From assembly GCA_002345965.1 (NCBI GenBank), contig DDTF01000060.1, positions 1 through 31,458 of the forward strand: a stretch of DNA of 31,458 nt, in the 5' to 3' direction. Within the stretch, counting starts at the first letter, position 1, and the number at the start of each line of letters is the position of its first letter. A model generated the notes under the pieces. It was not told the DNA's origin and did not search any database. It worked only from the letters and a program-made list of their open reading frames with translations. Of this stretch, positions 14,245 through 24,200 are shown one piece after another. Position numbers and translations under genes: made by a program. The stretch comes from Flammeovirgaceae bacterium UBA2371 (GTDB lineage: Bacteria > Bacteroidota > Bacteroidia > Cytophagales > Cyclobacteriaceae).

Positions 14245-14817
14245 TTAGTTATTGGATGCGGAGATCACACCACAGGCTACGCGGCCACCGGCAGCGCCTG
14301 TTGGTTGTGTTTTGAAGTCATCCAGTTTATCATGGATGATAATTCCTTTGTTAAGGATGTTGGTGGTTTCATCACCGCCAATGGTCCATCCTTCAATCTC
14401 TTCACTCCACGATACCTTGCCTTCTGCGTCAGCTACCAGGTTGATGACATCGCCAGCATGGTATTCACCTTCGCCTCTTTTTCCATGTTGCATGCCACCC
14501 GGATTCCAATGTCCGCCTGCTGATGTAGCATCAGGTGCACTGCAGTCTCCGAATTCATGCAAATGCAAAGCGTGCTCACCTGGAGTAAGGCCAATCATTT
14601 CAATTGTCATTCTTACAGTCTTTTCACCTGTTTGTTCAAAAGTGGCAGTTCCATTAGCAGTACTTCCACTGGCACTGTTCATGGTGGCCGATGCAGTAGG
14701 ATTTGCTGCCGGCATTTCTTCTGTTTGTGTTTCAGTTGCTTCCTCTTTTTTGGCTGGCGTACATGCCATCAATAAAGTAAGGAATACAGCTGTTATGCTT
14801 ACATTTTGCAATCTCAT
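14245..14817 (-). CDS. sodC: Cu/Zn superoxide dismutase, lipoprotein
   Basis: A 190-residue protein that turns superoxide into hydrogen peroxide and oxygen in the cell envelope. The signal peptide ends in the lipobox LLMAC (Cys19), so it should be lipid-anchored. A Pro/Thr/Ala/Glu-rich linker (about 20-50) precedes the catalytic beta-barrel. Visible residues: copper ligands His85 and His87 in HALHLHEFGDC, bridging His103 in GGHWNP, probable zinc ligands His111, His120 and Asp123, copper His162, and the active-site Arg179 in GGRVACGVI. Cys92 and Cys182 form the expected disulphide. All key residues are present. The gene ends at a strong terminator and lies 128 bp after the molybdenum hydroxylase operon on the same strand. 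Confidence 0.95.
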   Translation of the reverse strand: MRLQNVSITAVFLTLLMACTPAKKEEATETQTEEMPAANPTASATMNSASGSTANGTATFEQTGEKTVRMTIEMIGLTPGEHALHLHEFGDCSAPDATSAGGHWNPGGMQHGKRGEGEYHAGDVINLVADAEGKVSWSEEIEGWTIGGDETTNILNKGIIIHDKLDDFKTQPTGAAGGRVACGVISASNN

Positions 14818-14945
14818 AATTTTACTTTTTGTTAATTCTGAATGGCCCGCAATTTATGCAAATCGTGAGCCGATCACAACCCAGAAGCCATAACTTAACG
14901 CTGGTGAAGATAATCAGCCATGTATTTCTTTGAATTACCCTAGAA

Positions 14946-17186
14946 TTATACTGTGATGGGAAGTTGTCTTATTCTCTTTCCCGTAACACGATACAAGGCA
15001 TTGCAAAGCGCTGGGGCAAAAGGGGGCACCGGTGGCTCCCCTACTCCAGTTGGTTTCTCGTTGCTGGGCACAATGAATACCTCTGTTTCCACAGGAGCAT
15101 CAGTAATGCGTGCAACTTCATAAGTGTCGAAGTTGCCTTGCTGTACGATGCCTTTCTTCACAGTGATTTTGCTTTTCAATCCAATGCTTGCACCAAAAAC
15201 AGCGCCACCTTCAAATTGAGCTTTTACACGCTCAGGGTTAACGGCCACTCCACAATCCACTGCATAGTAGGCTTTAGGGATTTTCACTTTTCCGTTCTCC
15301 ACTTTTACTTCCACCACGCAGGCCACATAGCTCAGAAAGCTCCGATGGGCTGCTATACCCATGGCACTTCCTGCTGGCATAGACTTGCCCCAGCCAGATA
15401 ATTTCTTCACTTCTTCTATGACATTTCTGAATCGCGCAGTGTTCCAGGGAAATTCCTCTAACTTTTCTGAGTAATTCCAAAACTCTTTGGATAACGCATC
15501 CATGTCGATGTTCCTGTCATTGCCCAGTAAATCCAGTAAATTTTGTGCCGGATCTACGCCTCGTTTCTCTGCTACTTCATCCAGTACACAGCCGATGGCA
15601 AAAGCATGATTGATGTTGGCTACCGAACGCAACCATCCTACCCTCACCTGGGCACTGGCATTATTGCTTTCGCAGGATACATTGGGAATGTCGTAGGGCA
15701 TATCCAGTACCCCCTGAGAAAGTTCTGCACCCGAAGGTTCATTGGCTTTGGCATTGGAAGTAGATCCAATGGCAGGAAAAACGGTACGATGCCGCCACGC
15801 ATTTACTGCTCCTGATTCGTCCAGTCCTACGCTGATGTGTTGTGCGCAGTTGGCATGGTAGTAATCGTGCTGAATGTCATCTTCGCGAGTCCACAGGAGT
15901 TTGATGGGAAAACCACTTTCCCTGGAGATGATGGCCGCTTCCACCACATAGTCGGGTTTTGATTTTCTTCCGAAACCGCCACCCAACAGCGTAACGTTAA
16001 CCGTTACATTTTTTTCCTCAAGCCCCACAGCTCCACCCACAGCACCACGCGCCCATTGCGGTTCCTGGGTAGGTGCCCACACTTCTATTTTGCCATCTTT
16101 GAAATGGGCCATTGCACAGGGCGTTTCCATGGGTGCATGCGACAGGTGGTGCACTCGAAATTCCGCCTCTACTTTTTTACTGGCTGCTTGCAATGCTTTG
16201 TCTGCGTCACCCTGTTTGCGTCTTACTTTTCCTTTTACTTTTGCCTTTTGCATCATGGTTTCCATGTAAGCGTCCGAGTCGTAGTTGCCATTCACACCAT
16301 TGTCCCATACAACTTTCAAGGCATTACGTCCTTTCATGGCAGCCCAGGTATTGTCAGCCACCACTACAACTCCTCCCAGTGGCGCATCCAATTGAAGGGG
16401 AAAGCCGGGTGAGGTGATTTCAAATACTTTTTGTACACCAGGTATTTGCATGGCAGCATCAGCGTTGAAAGATTTCACCTTCCCTCCTGCTACTGGTGGT
16501 CTTTTAACCAGTGCAACTTTGGCACCTTCCAGTTTTGTATCCAAGCCAAAGATGGCTTTTCCTGTCACGATGTCTTCGAGATCGACTATGGAAGTTTTCT
16601 TGCCGATGAATTTAAATTCTTCAGGTGATTTAAGTTTAACCTCATGCTCTTCGGGCATAGGAAGTAAGGCTGCCTTGTCAGCGAGGTATCCAAACCCCAA
16701 CACATCACCATCGCTGTTGATCACTTCATGATTCTTCGCTTTGCATTCACTTACATCTATTTTCCACTCGTTGGCGGCTGCCTGTTCCAACATTCTGCGT
16801 GCGGTGGCACCCGCTTTGCGCATGATGGGGTAAAACATGCGCACACTGTAGGAGCCGTCAGTATTCTGGTCGCCATATTTGGCATCCCCTACTGCCTGTA
16901 CTACTTTCACTTTTTCCCAGTCCACTTCCAGTTCATCGGCCAGTACCAGTGGTAAGCTGGTTTTTATTCCTGTGCCCATCTCCGACCGATGTGCTATGAT
17001 GGTGACGTCACCGGATCCATTGATGTTGAGGTACACGTTGGGAGAAAAGTTAGCTGAGGGATCGCCCATCAATTTTTTGGCGGTATTGGTACAACTGAAA
17101 TGCATGCCGAGCAGCAATCCGGTAGCACTGATGGAGGTTGTCTTCAGGAAAGTTCTCCTGTCTATTTTAACTATTTTGTCTTTCAT
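14946..17186 (-). CDS. molybdenum hydroxylase large subunit (IorB/aldehyde-oxidase type)
   Basis: A 746-residue subunit of the xanthine-oxidase superfamily, isoquinoline 1-oxidoreductase beta type. A twin-arginine signal (RRTFLK, Arg10-Arg11, then a hydrophobic run) sends the folded, cofactor-loaded enzyme across the inner membrane. The molybdopterin-binding regions include GGGFGRKSKPD near 400 and VRVGWLRSVANINHAFAIGCVLDE near 510-535. The catalytic Glu717 is in GVGEPPVPPFAPAL. The reaction is hydroxylation of an aldehyde or N-heterocycle using water, with electrons passed to the iron-sulphur subunit; substrate unknown. The start overlaps the small-subunit stop by 4 nt. No FAD subunit is nearby, as is usual for this type. 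Confidence 0.9.
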   Translation of the reverse strand: MKDKIVKIDRRTFLKTTSISATGLLLGMHFSCTNTAKKLMGDPSANFSPNVYLNINGSGDVTIIAHRSEMGTGIKTSLPLVLADELEVDWEKVKVVQAVGDAKYGDQNTDGSYSVRMFYPIMRKAGATARRMLEQAAANEWKIDVSECKAKNHEVINSDGDVLGFGYLADKAALLPMPEEHEVKLKSPEEFKFIGKKTSIVDLEDIVTGKAIFGLDTKLEGAKVALVKRPPVAGGKVKSFNADAAMQIPGVQKVFEITSPGFPLQLDAPLGGVVVVADNTWAAMKGRNALKVVWDNGVNGNYDSDAYMETMMQKAKVKGKVRRKQGDADKALQAASKKVEAEFRVHHLSHAPMETPCAMAHFKDGKIEVWAPTQEPQWARGAVGGAVGLEEKNVTVNVTLLGGGFGRKSKPDYVVEAAIISRESGFPIKLLWTREDDIQHDYYHANCAQHISVGLDESGAVNAWRHRTVFPAIGSTSNAKANEPSGAELSQGVLDMPYDIPNVSCESNNASAQVRVGWLRSVANINHAFAIGCVLDEVAEKRGVDPAQNLLDLLGNDRNIDMDALSKEFWNYSEKLEEFPWNTARFRNVIEEVKKLSGWGKSMPAGSAMGIAAHRSFLSYVACVVEVKVENGKVKIPKAYYAVDCGVAVNPERVKAQFEGGAVFGASIGLKSKITVKKGIVQQGNFDTYEVARITDAPVETEVFIVPSNEKPTGVGEPPVPPFAPALCNALYRVTGKRIRQLPITV

Positions 17187-17647
17187 GAGTTCCCTTCTTT
17201 TGCTGCGCGTTTAATGGCTCTTCTGATTCTAACATACGTACCACAGCGGCAGATATTTCCAGCCATGGCCTCATCAATGTCCTCGTCAGTAGGATTACTG
17301 TTGTTGTTGAGCAATGCTACTGCCGTCATGATCTGACCGGATTGACAGTAGCCACACTGCGGTACGTCTTCTGCTATCCATGATTTTTGTACCGGATGCA
17401 ACTCCCCATTGGCAATTCCTTCAATGGTGGTGACTTTCTTTTCGCCAATTGCGGAAATTGGCAATGAACATGAGCGCACAGGCTGGCCGTCCAGGTGTAC
17501 GGTGCAGGCACCGCAAAGTGCCTTGCCACAGCCAAATTTGGTACCTGTCATCGCCAGGTTGTCGCGGAGTACCCAAAGCAAGGGCGTGTCTTCTGCGGCA
17601 TCTACCTCTACTTCTTTTTGATTCAGGGTGAATTTAAATGCGCTCAT
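17183..17647 (-). CDS. molybdenum hydroxylase (2Fe-2S) subunit (IorA type)
   Basis: A 154-residue electron-transfer subunit. The plant-ferredoxin domain has Cys40, Cys45, Cys48 and Cys60 (FGCGKALCGACTVHLDG...SC). The helical domain has the second cluster with Cys98, Cys101, Cys133 and Cys135 (QCGYCQSGQ and NICRCGTYVR). All eight ligands are present and the length is normal. It has no signal peptide, as expected if it is carried across by the twin-arginine signal of its partner. It is the first gene of a two-gene operon; electrons would leave to a cytochrome or similar acceptor not encoded here. Confidence 0.95.
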   Translation of the reverse strand: MSAFKFTLNQKEVEVDAAEDTPLLWVLRDNLAMTGTKFGCGKALCGACTVHLDGQPVRSCSLPISAIGEKKVTTIEGIANGELHPVQKSWIAEDVPQCGYCQSGQIMTAVALLNNNSNPTDEDIDEAMAGNICRCGTYVRIRRAIKRAAKEGNS

Positions 17648-17873
17648 TGCAAAAATTGATATTTTGAAACGTTGAATTCAGGAAATGAATTTAGGCATTT
17701 TATAAGCCCATTGGAATTATATGTTGCACTGAATTGGCCGGAAATGCGCTCTGGTATTTACCTCAAGTAAAACTTTAATAGAGCATTTTATTGAGTTGAT
17801 TATAGGTAACTCACTATGATTCAATTTACTATATGAAATATTTTAGGTAAATTATCGTTGAGTAGAAAACAGG

Positions 17874-18233
17874 ATGCTACCGAGATTTCTAGCCATATTG
17901 ACCCTTGCAGCCATGGCGTGTCAGACCAATCCCATGGTTTGTCCTTCGCCTGAAGTGGTAAAGCTGAAAAAAGCCAAAGCACACCGTATGCGTTATTTGA
18001 TGGCCAAAAGAAAAGAAGCGCAAGCCATCAACAGTGTTGCGTATTTTCAAGAGCGCAAAACCAAGGAATTGGCCAGTATTGAAGAATGGGATTGTCCTAA
18101 ACCTGGATTGAAGCACGATAAGATGGTGCAGAAAAAGGCTAAGGACCTTCAGAAACGCTACGCTCAAAACCTCAAAAAGGTAGCAAAAGAGTCTGAAGAA
18201 CGCACTGTTATGGTTAACTCCAATCAGGAGTAA
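17874..18233 (+). CDS. small basic putative lipoprotein
   Basis: A 119-residue protein of unknown family. The N-terminus is MLPRFLAILTLAAMAC, a signal peptide with a lipobox-like LAAMAC (Cys16), so envelope anchoring is likely. The rest is highly charged and helical with many Lys, Arg and Glu (KKAKAHRMRYLMAKRKEAQAI; KKAKDLQKRYAQNLKKVAKESEE), suggesting coiled coil. Cys23 and Cys74 could pair. It is divergent from the molybdenum hydroxylase operon across a 226-bp gap. It runs head-on into the giant surface protein gene with only 7 bp between stops. Confidence 0.6.
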   Translation: MLPRFLAILTLAAMACQTNPMVCPSPEVVKLKKAKAHRMRYLMAKRKEAQAINSVAYFQERKTKELASIEEWDCPKPGLKHDKMVQKKAKDLQKRYAQNLKKVAKESEERTVMVNSNQE

Positions 18234-18240
18234 ATCATTG

Positions 18241-21200
18241 TTAGTTGCTCCTCATTACCCTACGCGATTCGCTGCTTCCATTTGAAATGATCTGAACGAT
18301 GTATGGGCCAGGTTTTAGTGACATTAGATTTACTTCTATGGGATCACTGTCCAGCAAGATCTGTTTTTCCTGCTTCAGAATTATTTTTCCAGATGCATCT
18401 ATTAATTGAATCAGCACCAGTTCGTTTTCCAGTCCAGCGTGGTTAACAAACAAAGTTTCTGTAACCGGGTTAGGATAGATCTCAAATGTGATGTCAGCAG
18501 CATTTATATGGCTTATTTGTACCGCTACAATGTAGCTGTAAGTATATTTTTTGTCGAGGTCAACTTGTTTTAATCGGTAGAAAAATCTTCCACTCTTTAA
18601 TTCCTTATCGTTGAAGCTGTATTTTTTTGTTTCAGTCGAGTTGCCGGCTCCTTTTACATTGCCAATTGTATAAAACTGAGTGCCATCTGATGACTTTTGT
18701 ATTTCGAAGTAATCGTTGTTGATTTCTGAAGCTGTTGACCATTCTAATTTTATGCTCTTGTTGTTTTGACGGGCGATAAAGCTGGCGAGTGTTATGGGCA
18801 ATGGCGTGCTATTTCCCGAGACGGCCCAAGTTGAAAACTGGGTTACATTAGGTACGGTCACTGAGGTGGCACCACTTGTTTGTGCAGGCAGAGGGGTATC
18901 CCAAAAGGTTCCGTTCCATCGTTGACCAAGCAGGGAGGTAATAGTACCGACTTCCGTTGCACTTGCAGTAAAAGTGATGTCTGCATTGGGCGTAGTTTCT
19001 CCGTTAAGACTTACCAAATAAAATCTATCTACTGTGTTGAGGCTATTATCAACACCAGTTGCATCGAAGAGATGAGTAACACCAGGAGGCAGAGGAAGGT
19101 TATCATTACCTGTAGCGTAGGTGGCAATTGACACGGTGCCTGCATCTCCGGTGGATAGGTCAAACGTAAATGGAATATAATCGGAAGTACTGTTTCCGAA
19201 AGGAAATATGTGAGGGTTAGCATCGGTACCGATTGCCCAGTTGACAAGGCTATTGTAAGCGTTGTCTTCACTTAGTATGTATCCGTTGGTGCGTGTGATG
19301 GCAGTTGCGGATGAAGATGTTATACTTAATTCATTGGCATTCAAGTTTAGAGTTCCGTTTGTTAACGTTAATAATTGTTCCACAATGATGTCATTATCAA
19401 GTCTTACTGAACTTGCAGTTTTATCTATTACCAGTTCACTAAAATCCGTAATCGTGGTTCCATCTATGACAGAAGGGGTAGCGCTTGTAAAACTTACATC
19501 TGCGTTGGTTAGGTTCAATGCCGTGGCATTGTTGGTAAAGTTGCGACTAACGAAAATGTCTGAGGTTACATCCATGCTTGAGCCAACATCAAAAGTGATG
19601 TTATAGAAATTATTGATTCCACTTCCGGTTATTTCATCGAGTCCCGTGTTGCTATTGAAAATTACGGAGGAAGTACCACCTGAAAATGTGCCATTGTTTG
19701 TCCATTCACCGGAAATCGTGTGGGTTAATCCCGTGCCTGCTTTAAACTCTGCCCCCGCTCCAATGAACAGATTTTCTGCTACTGTCCAATTGGTAGCGGC
19801 AGTTAGCCCTGTTGCCGCGGTGTTGGTAATATCTACAGAAGTAAAAGAGGGTGTATTGTCTACGAGTGTGATGGGCACAGTTCCGCCAAAAACAACAGTT
19901 CCTGTAGTAATAAAATTATTTCCAAGGTTGATGGTCGCATTTGGGAAAGGTGCAGTTGGAATAAAAGAAAGGGTACCACTACTGGTCACCGTCCCGTTAT
20001 TTACAAAATTTCGGCCCATGACATGATTCAATGCTCCTCCATTCCAGGTTGCTCCTGCAGCAACATTCATAGAGACCGCGACTGTCCAAGCTTGCGATGG
20101 ATTGATGGGTGCTGTATTGTTAATGTTGACAGTTGCCAATGTGGGTGAAGTATTACTGTTGAGGATGGGTGATACAGAACCATTAAAATTGACGACACCT
20201 GTAGAGGTCGATGATATGGAATTATTCAATTGAATTGTTTGTGCCTGCAGACCAGTAAAAGTTGTGATGCCGCTGGAGAACAATATACCAGAGTTAGTCA
20301 AATTACCATGCACAGTTGTAGAAGTGCCACCTACATCAAAGTCACCAGTAGCGGATACATCTATGTTGTCATTGATGGTGAGATTTCCAGAGATCACATT
20401 GTATTCACCATTGACAATAAGTTCTTTTATGGTGAAGCCACCTGTTATGGTTTTGGCGGTTCCGTTGAGAATGAGTGTACCGGGTGCTCCATCCAATGTT
20501 CCGTTATTGATGATATTACCGTTTAGTGTTAAAGTGCTAGTAGGCAATTGCAACGTGGCACCAACACTTACAGTTAAATTACCCTGAACGGCAGTTGGAG
20601 CCACCATCGATTTGATACCTCCCCCGCTGATGAGCAGGTTACCATAAGTTACAGGGGGAATGGGTCTTGAAGAGCCACCGTAGAATTCGACAGTACTTGA
20701 AGGGTCAGCAATGAGCGCACCGAAGTTCGTGAGCTGAAAACCAGCACCGCCAAAACGAGCGGTTGCATTTGCTCCCAGCGAGGCTGTCCCTCCGGTAACG
20801 CTTCGTGTTACATTGAAAGTAGACACATCTACAGTACCCGACTGCACATTGATGTTGCCATTGATGCCTATATTTCCTAAAATAGTTAAAGTACCGGCCG
20901 ACTTATTCACTGTAAGATGATTGAAGGAGGTTGCATTGGTTGTTTGAGGCCCGGTACCATTAAAAGTAACTGTACCTGATCCTGGAACAAAATTGCCCGA
21001 CAACAACCAATTGCCTCCTATATTAATTTCATTGGAAGTTGGTATGTTTAAGACTGTGGATGTCCCTATGTCGATGTTGCCGGTTACATTCAAAGTTGCA
21101 GCAACATCCACCTGACCACCCGTAGCCATTTTCATGTTATTGGTGACTGTTGTCAGTGCTCCTATGGTGGCTGTACCTCCCGTTTTGCCGAAACTAAGGT

Positions 21201-24200
21201 CGTAATAAGTAAGCCCTGCTACTAACTGATCAGAAAGACCAACATAGCTTACCTTTCCCAGAGATGGGGTAAAGGTTCCATTGACGTAATTGTAGTTTTT
21301 CCCTATATTCAATTGACCACCGCCCACAAAAGTGACCTCTGCTCCACCCCGTTGCACCAGTGAACCAGCTACATTAAAAGCGCCACTTGTGGCCACAGAA
21401 ATATTGATTTTTCGGTTGGCAGTGCCATCGCTCAATGTAACGTCCCCAGATGCAATCAGGGTACTGGCACCTACAATGATCTGGTGCGTTTGGTCTACGG
21501 ACCATAGCCCATCTATGTTTCCCGACACGCTAAGCGATCCACTGGCAAGGGTGAGTGTGGTGGCTTTGAGGGATTCAAAATAGATTTTCCGACATTCTGC
21601 AATAGAACTAACAGTGGGTTGATTGGTAAATGCAAAATCACCAAAGCGAACTACATCGGTTGGCGTTGGAACGCCAGCTGGAGACCAGTTGGAAGCAATG
21701 CCCCATGCGGAGCTTGTTGCACCTGTCCAGGTAAATTTAACTCGATCCTCAGAGAGCGTCCAAAGTGCAGAGGCAGTTAAATCCACAGAGGTTTTTTGTG
21801 TCCAGTTATTAAAGTCATCATTGGAAGTGTTCGCATTGGTCTGGTCTACCCATGACCCTGCATTTCTCCAGAAGGTGCTAAGATTTTCGATGTTACCGTT
21901 CACCTCACTGTCTTCGTAATGAAGTCGAAGTGTTGCGATTACAGAAGTGGCTCCTCCCCCCATGCTGATGCTGTATTGTCTATTCATACAAGCGGCCGCG
22001 GCAAAAGTAGCGACCGGACCCACAGTTACTGTAACCGTAACTGTGTTGATGGTATTGGTGCCGCCTGAGATCGATTGAAAGTTGATGAAATTATTCGGTC
22101 CCTCGAAAGCGTATTCGACCCCAGGAACAAAGGCGGCAAGATTTCGGGTGATTGTTCCCAGGATTATTCCGTTTCCAGTTCGATTGTTATTGATAACAAT
22201 CGAATTGGAGCCGGTGAACATCCTTCCTGCTGTCATGGTGAGGTTGAGCGCAGTCACGTTGTTGTTTAGGGTCACCTTATTGGCAAAACCCTTGTTGACA
22301 GTAAGGTTGTTGAATGTGGTGGTGCCGGTAATGGTTGCATCACTGTTACCAGTGAATGTAAAAGTGGATGTGGATGATGTGAATGTACCATTGTTGATCC
22401 AGTTACCCCCTAACGTATGTAAATAGCTGACACCTGTAAATACTGTGCCTGCACCTATTGTCAAATCACCATTGATGCTAGTTGCAGCTGATGGCGTTTT
22501 GACGTTGCCATTAGATAAGATCAGGTTATGGAAAGTGGTGAACACCAATGTTTGAGCTCCGCTGCTGTTGTAGATTACTGTGTTTGGTACATTAGAGGTG
22601 GGATTGAAAGAGCCAGGTGAACTGACAGCACCCGCTATACCCAATGAAGCGCCTGTGCCCATGGTTAAGCTACTTGCCCCTGCTACTGTTACATTAAAGA
22701 GATTGGCAGTTCCAGAAAGCGTGGAAGTACCATTGAAGGTGGTCGTATTGGCGGTGCCAGTGAGTGAGCCTGTGACTGAAAGATTGGAAGCAATGGATTG
22801 ATTGCGGGCAGTAGTAATTGTTCCGGAGACATTGAGCGCAAAGAACTGCAATGCACCTGTGCCACTCAGTATTTTCCCGGCTCCTGTTAGCCCAATCGTA
22901 CCACCACTGCAAGTGAAGGTACCTGTTGCAGTAAGATCGCCTGCGATGGACATTGTGCTTGTGGTACTGATGCTACCACCTGTACCTATAATGAGATCAT
23001 CCAGTATAATATTACTTCCAGCAATGGTTTTGCTGATGCCGGTCATGGTAAATGTTCCTGTGCCTCCTGTGTTGTGGGTAAATGACCCTCCACCTGTTGT
23101 TGAAAAGTTGCCACACACTGAAAGGGAAGTGTTTTGGTTCACAATTGTACCATTGGCCGAAATGATCAAGTCGCCAAAATTATTAACACCACTTCCACTC
23201 CAAGTTGAACCTGTTCCTGTGGCGGTGACTATACTTCCACAACCGTTGTAGGTACCGTTATTAATCCAGTTACCACCGAAGGAGTGAGAAAATGCAGTAC
23301 TGGTAAAAATATTCGAAGCGCCTATATTGATATTGCCACCTACGGTAATGTTATTTCCAGCTGTGTAAGAAAGCGTGCCCGCGCTTGTGGTGCTGGTAAA
23401 ATTACCTGCAACAGAAAAAGCTGTTCCAGGCATTGTTTTAGTGGCAGTATTGGTGGCACTTAATGTCAGGTTTCCATAGCTCAATGCCCTTACTGTTTGG
23501 TTGGTTCCGTAATATTCTACCAAACTGTTGGTTGCAAGTAATATTGAGCTGTAGTTGGTGGGGAAGGTATTGGTGCCTCCAATCTTAAGTGTAGTAAGAG
23601 CCGTCATTGTCAGACTACCACCACTACTGCTTCTGTTGGCTGTAAATGTTTTTAAATCCAGCGTTCCACCCTGAATTAATAAATCGCGATTGATGGTAGT
23701 ATTGGCAGAGAGACTTTTGGTCATGCTACCGCTGATTTTCAAAACCTCGTACGTTTCAGTGGGGTCAATGGTTTGGTCCACAGTTGTTGACGCATAATTA
23801 ATAACAGAAGAATTGGCATCATTTTGCGCGCTTCCAGCGGAATAATTACCGGAATAGGTAGCAGCCTTTACGATGAGTTCGCCTCCAGCTTTAATGTTGA
23901 TGTCATTTACTCCAGCAGTTACAAAAAAAGAAGGGGTCGGGTCCAAGGTGCCATCCAGTTCAATAAAATTAGAAATTGAAATGTTTTGTGCCAACGTAAC
24001 CACGCTGCCCGAGTTGATATAAAGTTTTTCAAATGTGGTGGATGTGGATCCGCCTATCGTTTGGTTAGTACCAATAAAATAAACCCTTCGGTTAGCACTT
24101 CCGGCAGTGTATACTCCGTTATTAATCCAATTTCCCTGCACCCTTAAGTGACCTCCATCATCGGTGAATGTTCCATTGCTGCCAATGGTAAGATTACCAT

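Noticed and set aside
14252..14893. 213-codon plus-strand ORF opposite sodC
   Set aside because: sodC has all metal ligands and a lipobox in the other frame; the antisense ORF is a Pro/Ser/Val-rich shadow.
19262..23251. Several long plus-strand ORFs (up to 149 codons) opposite the giant surface protein gene
   Set aside because: They are by-products of the repetitive Thr/Gly/Asn-rich coding strand; the antisense reads as low-complexity Val/Pro/Leu text.
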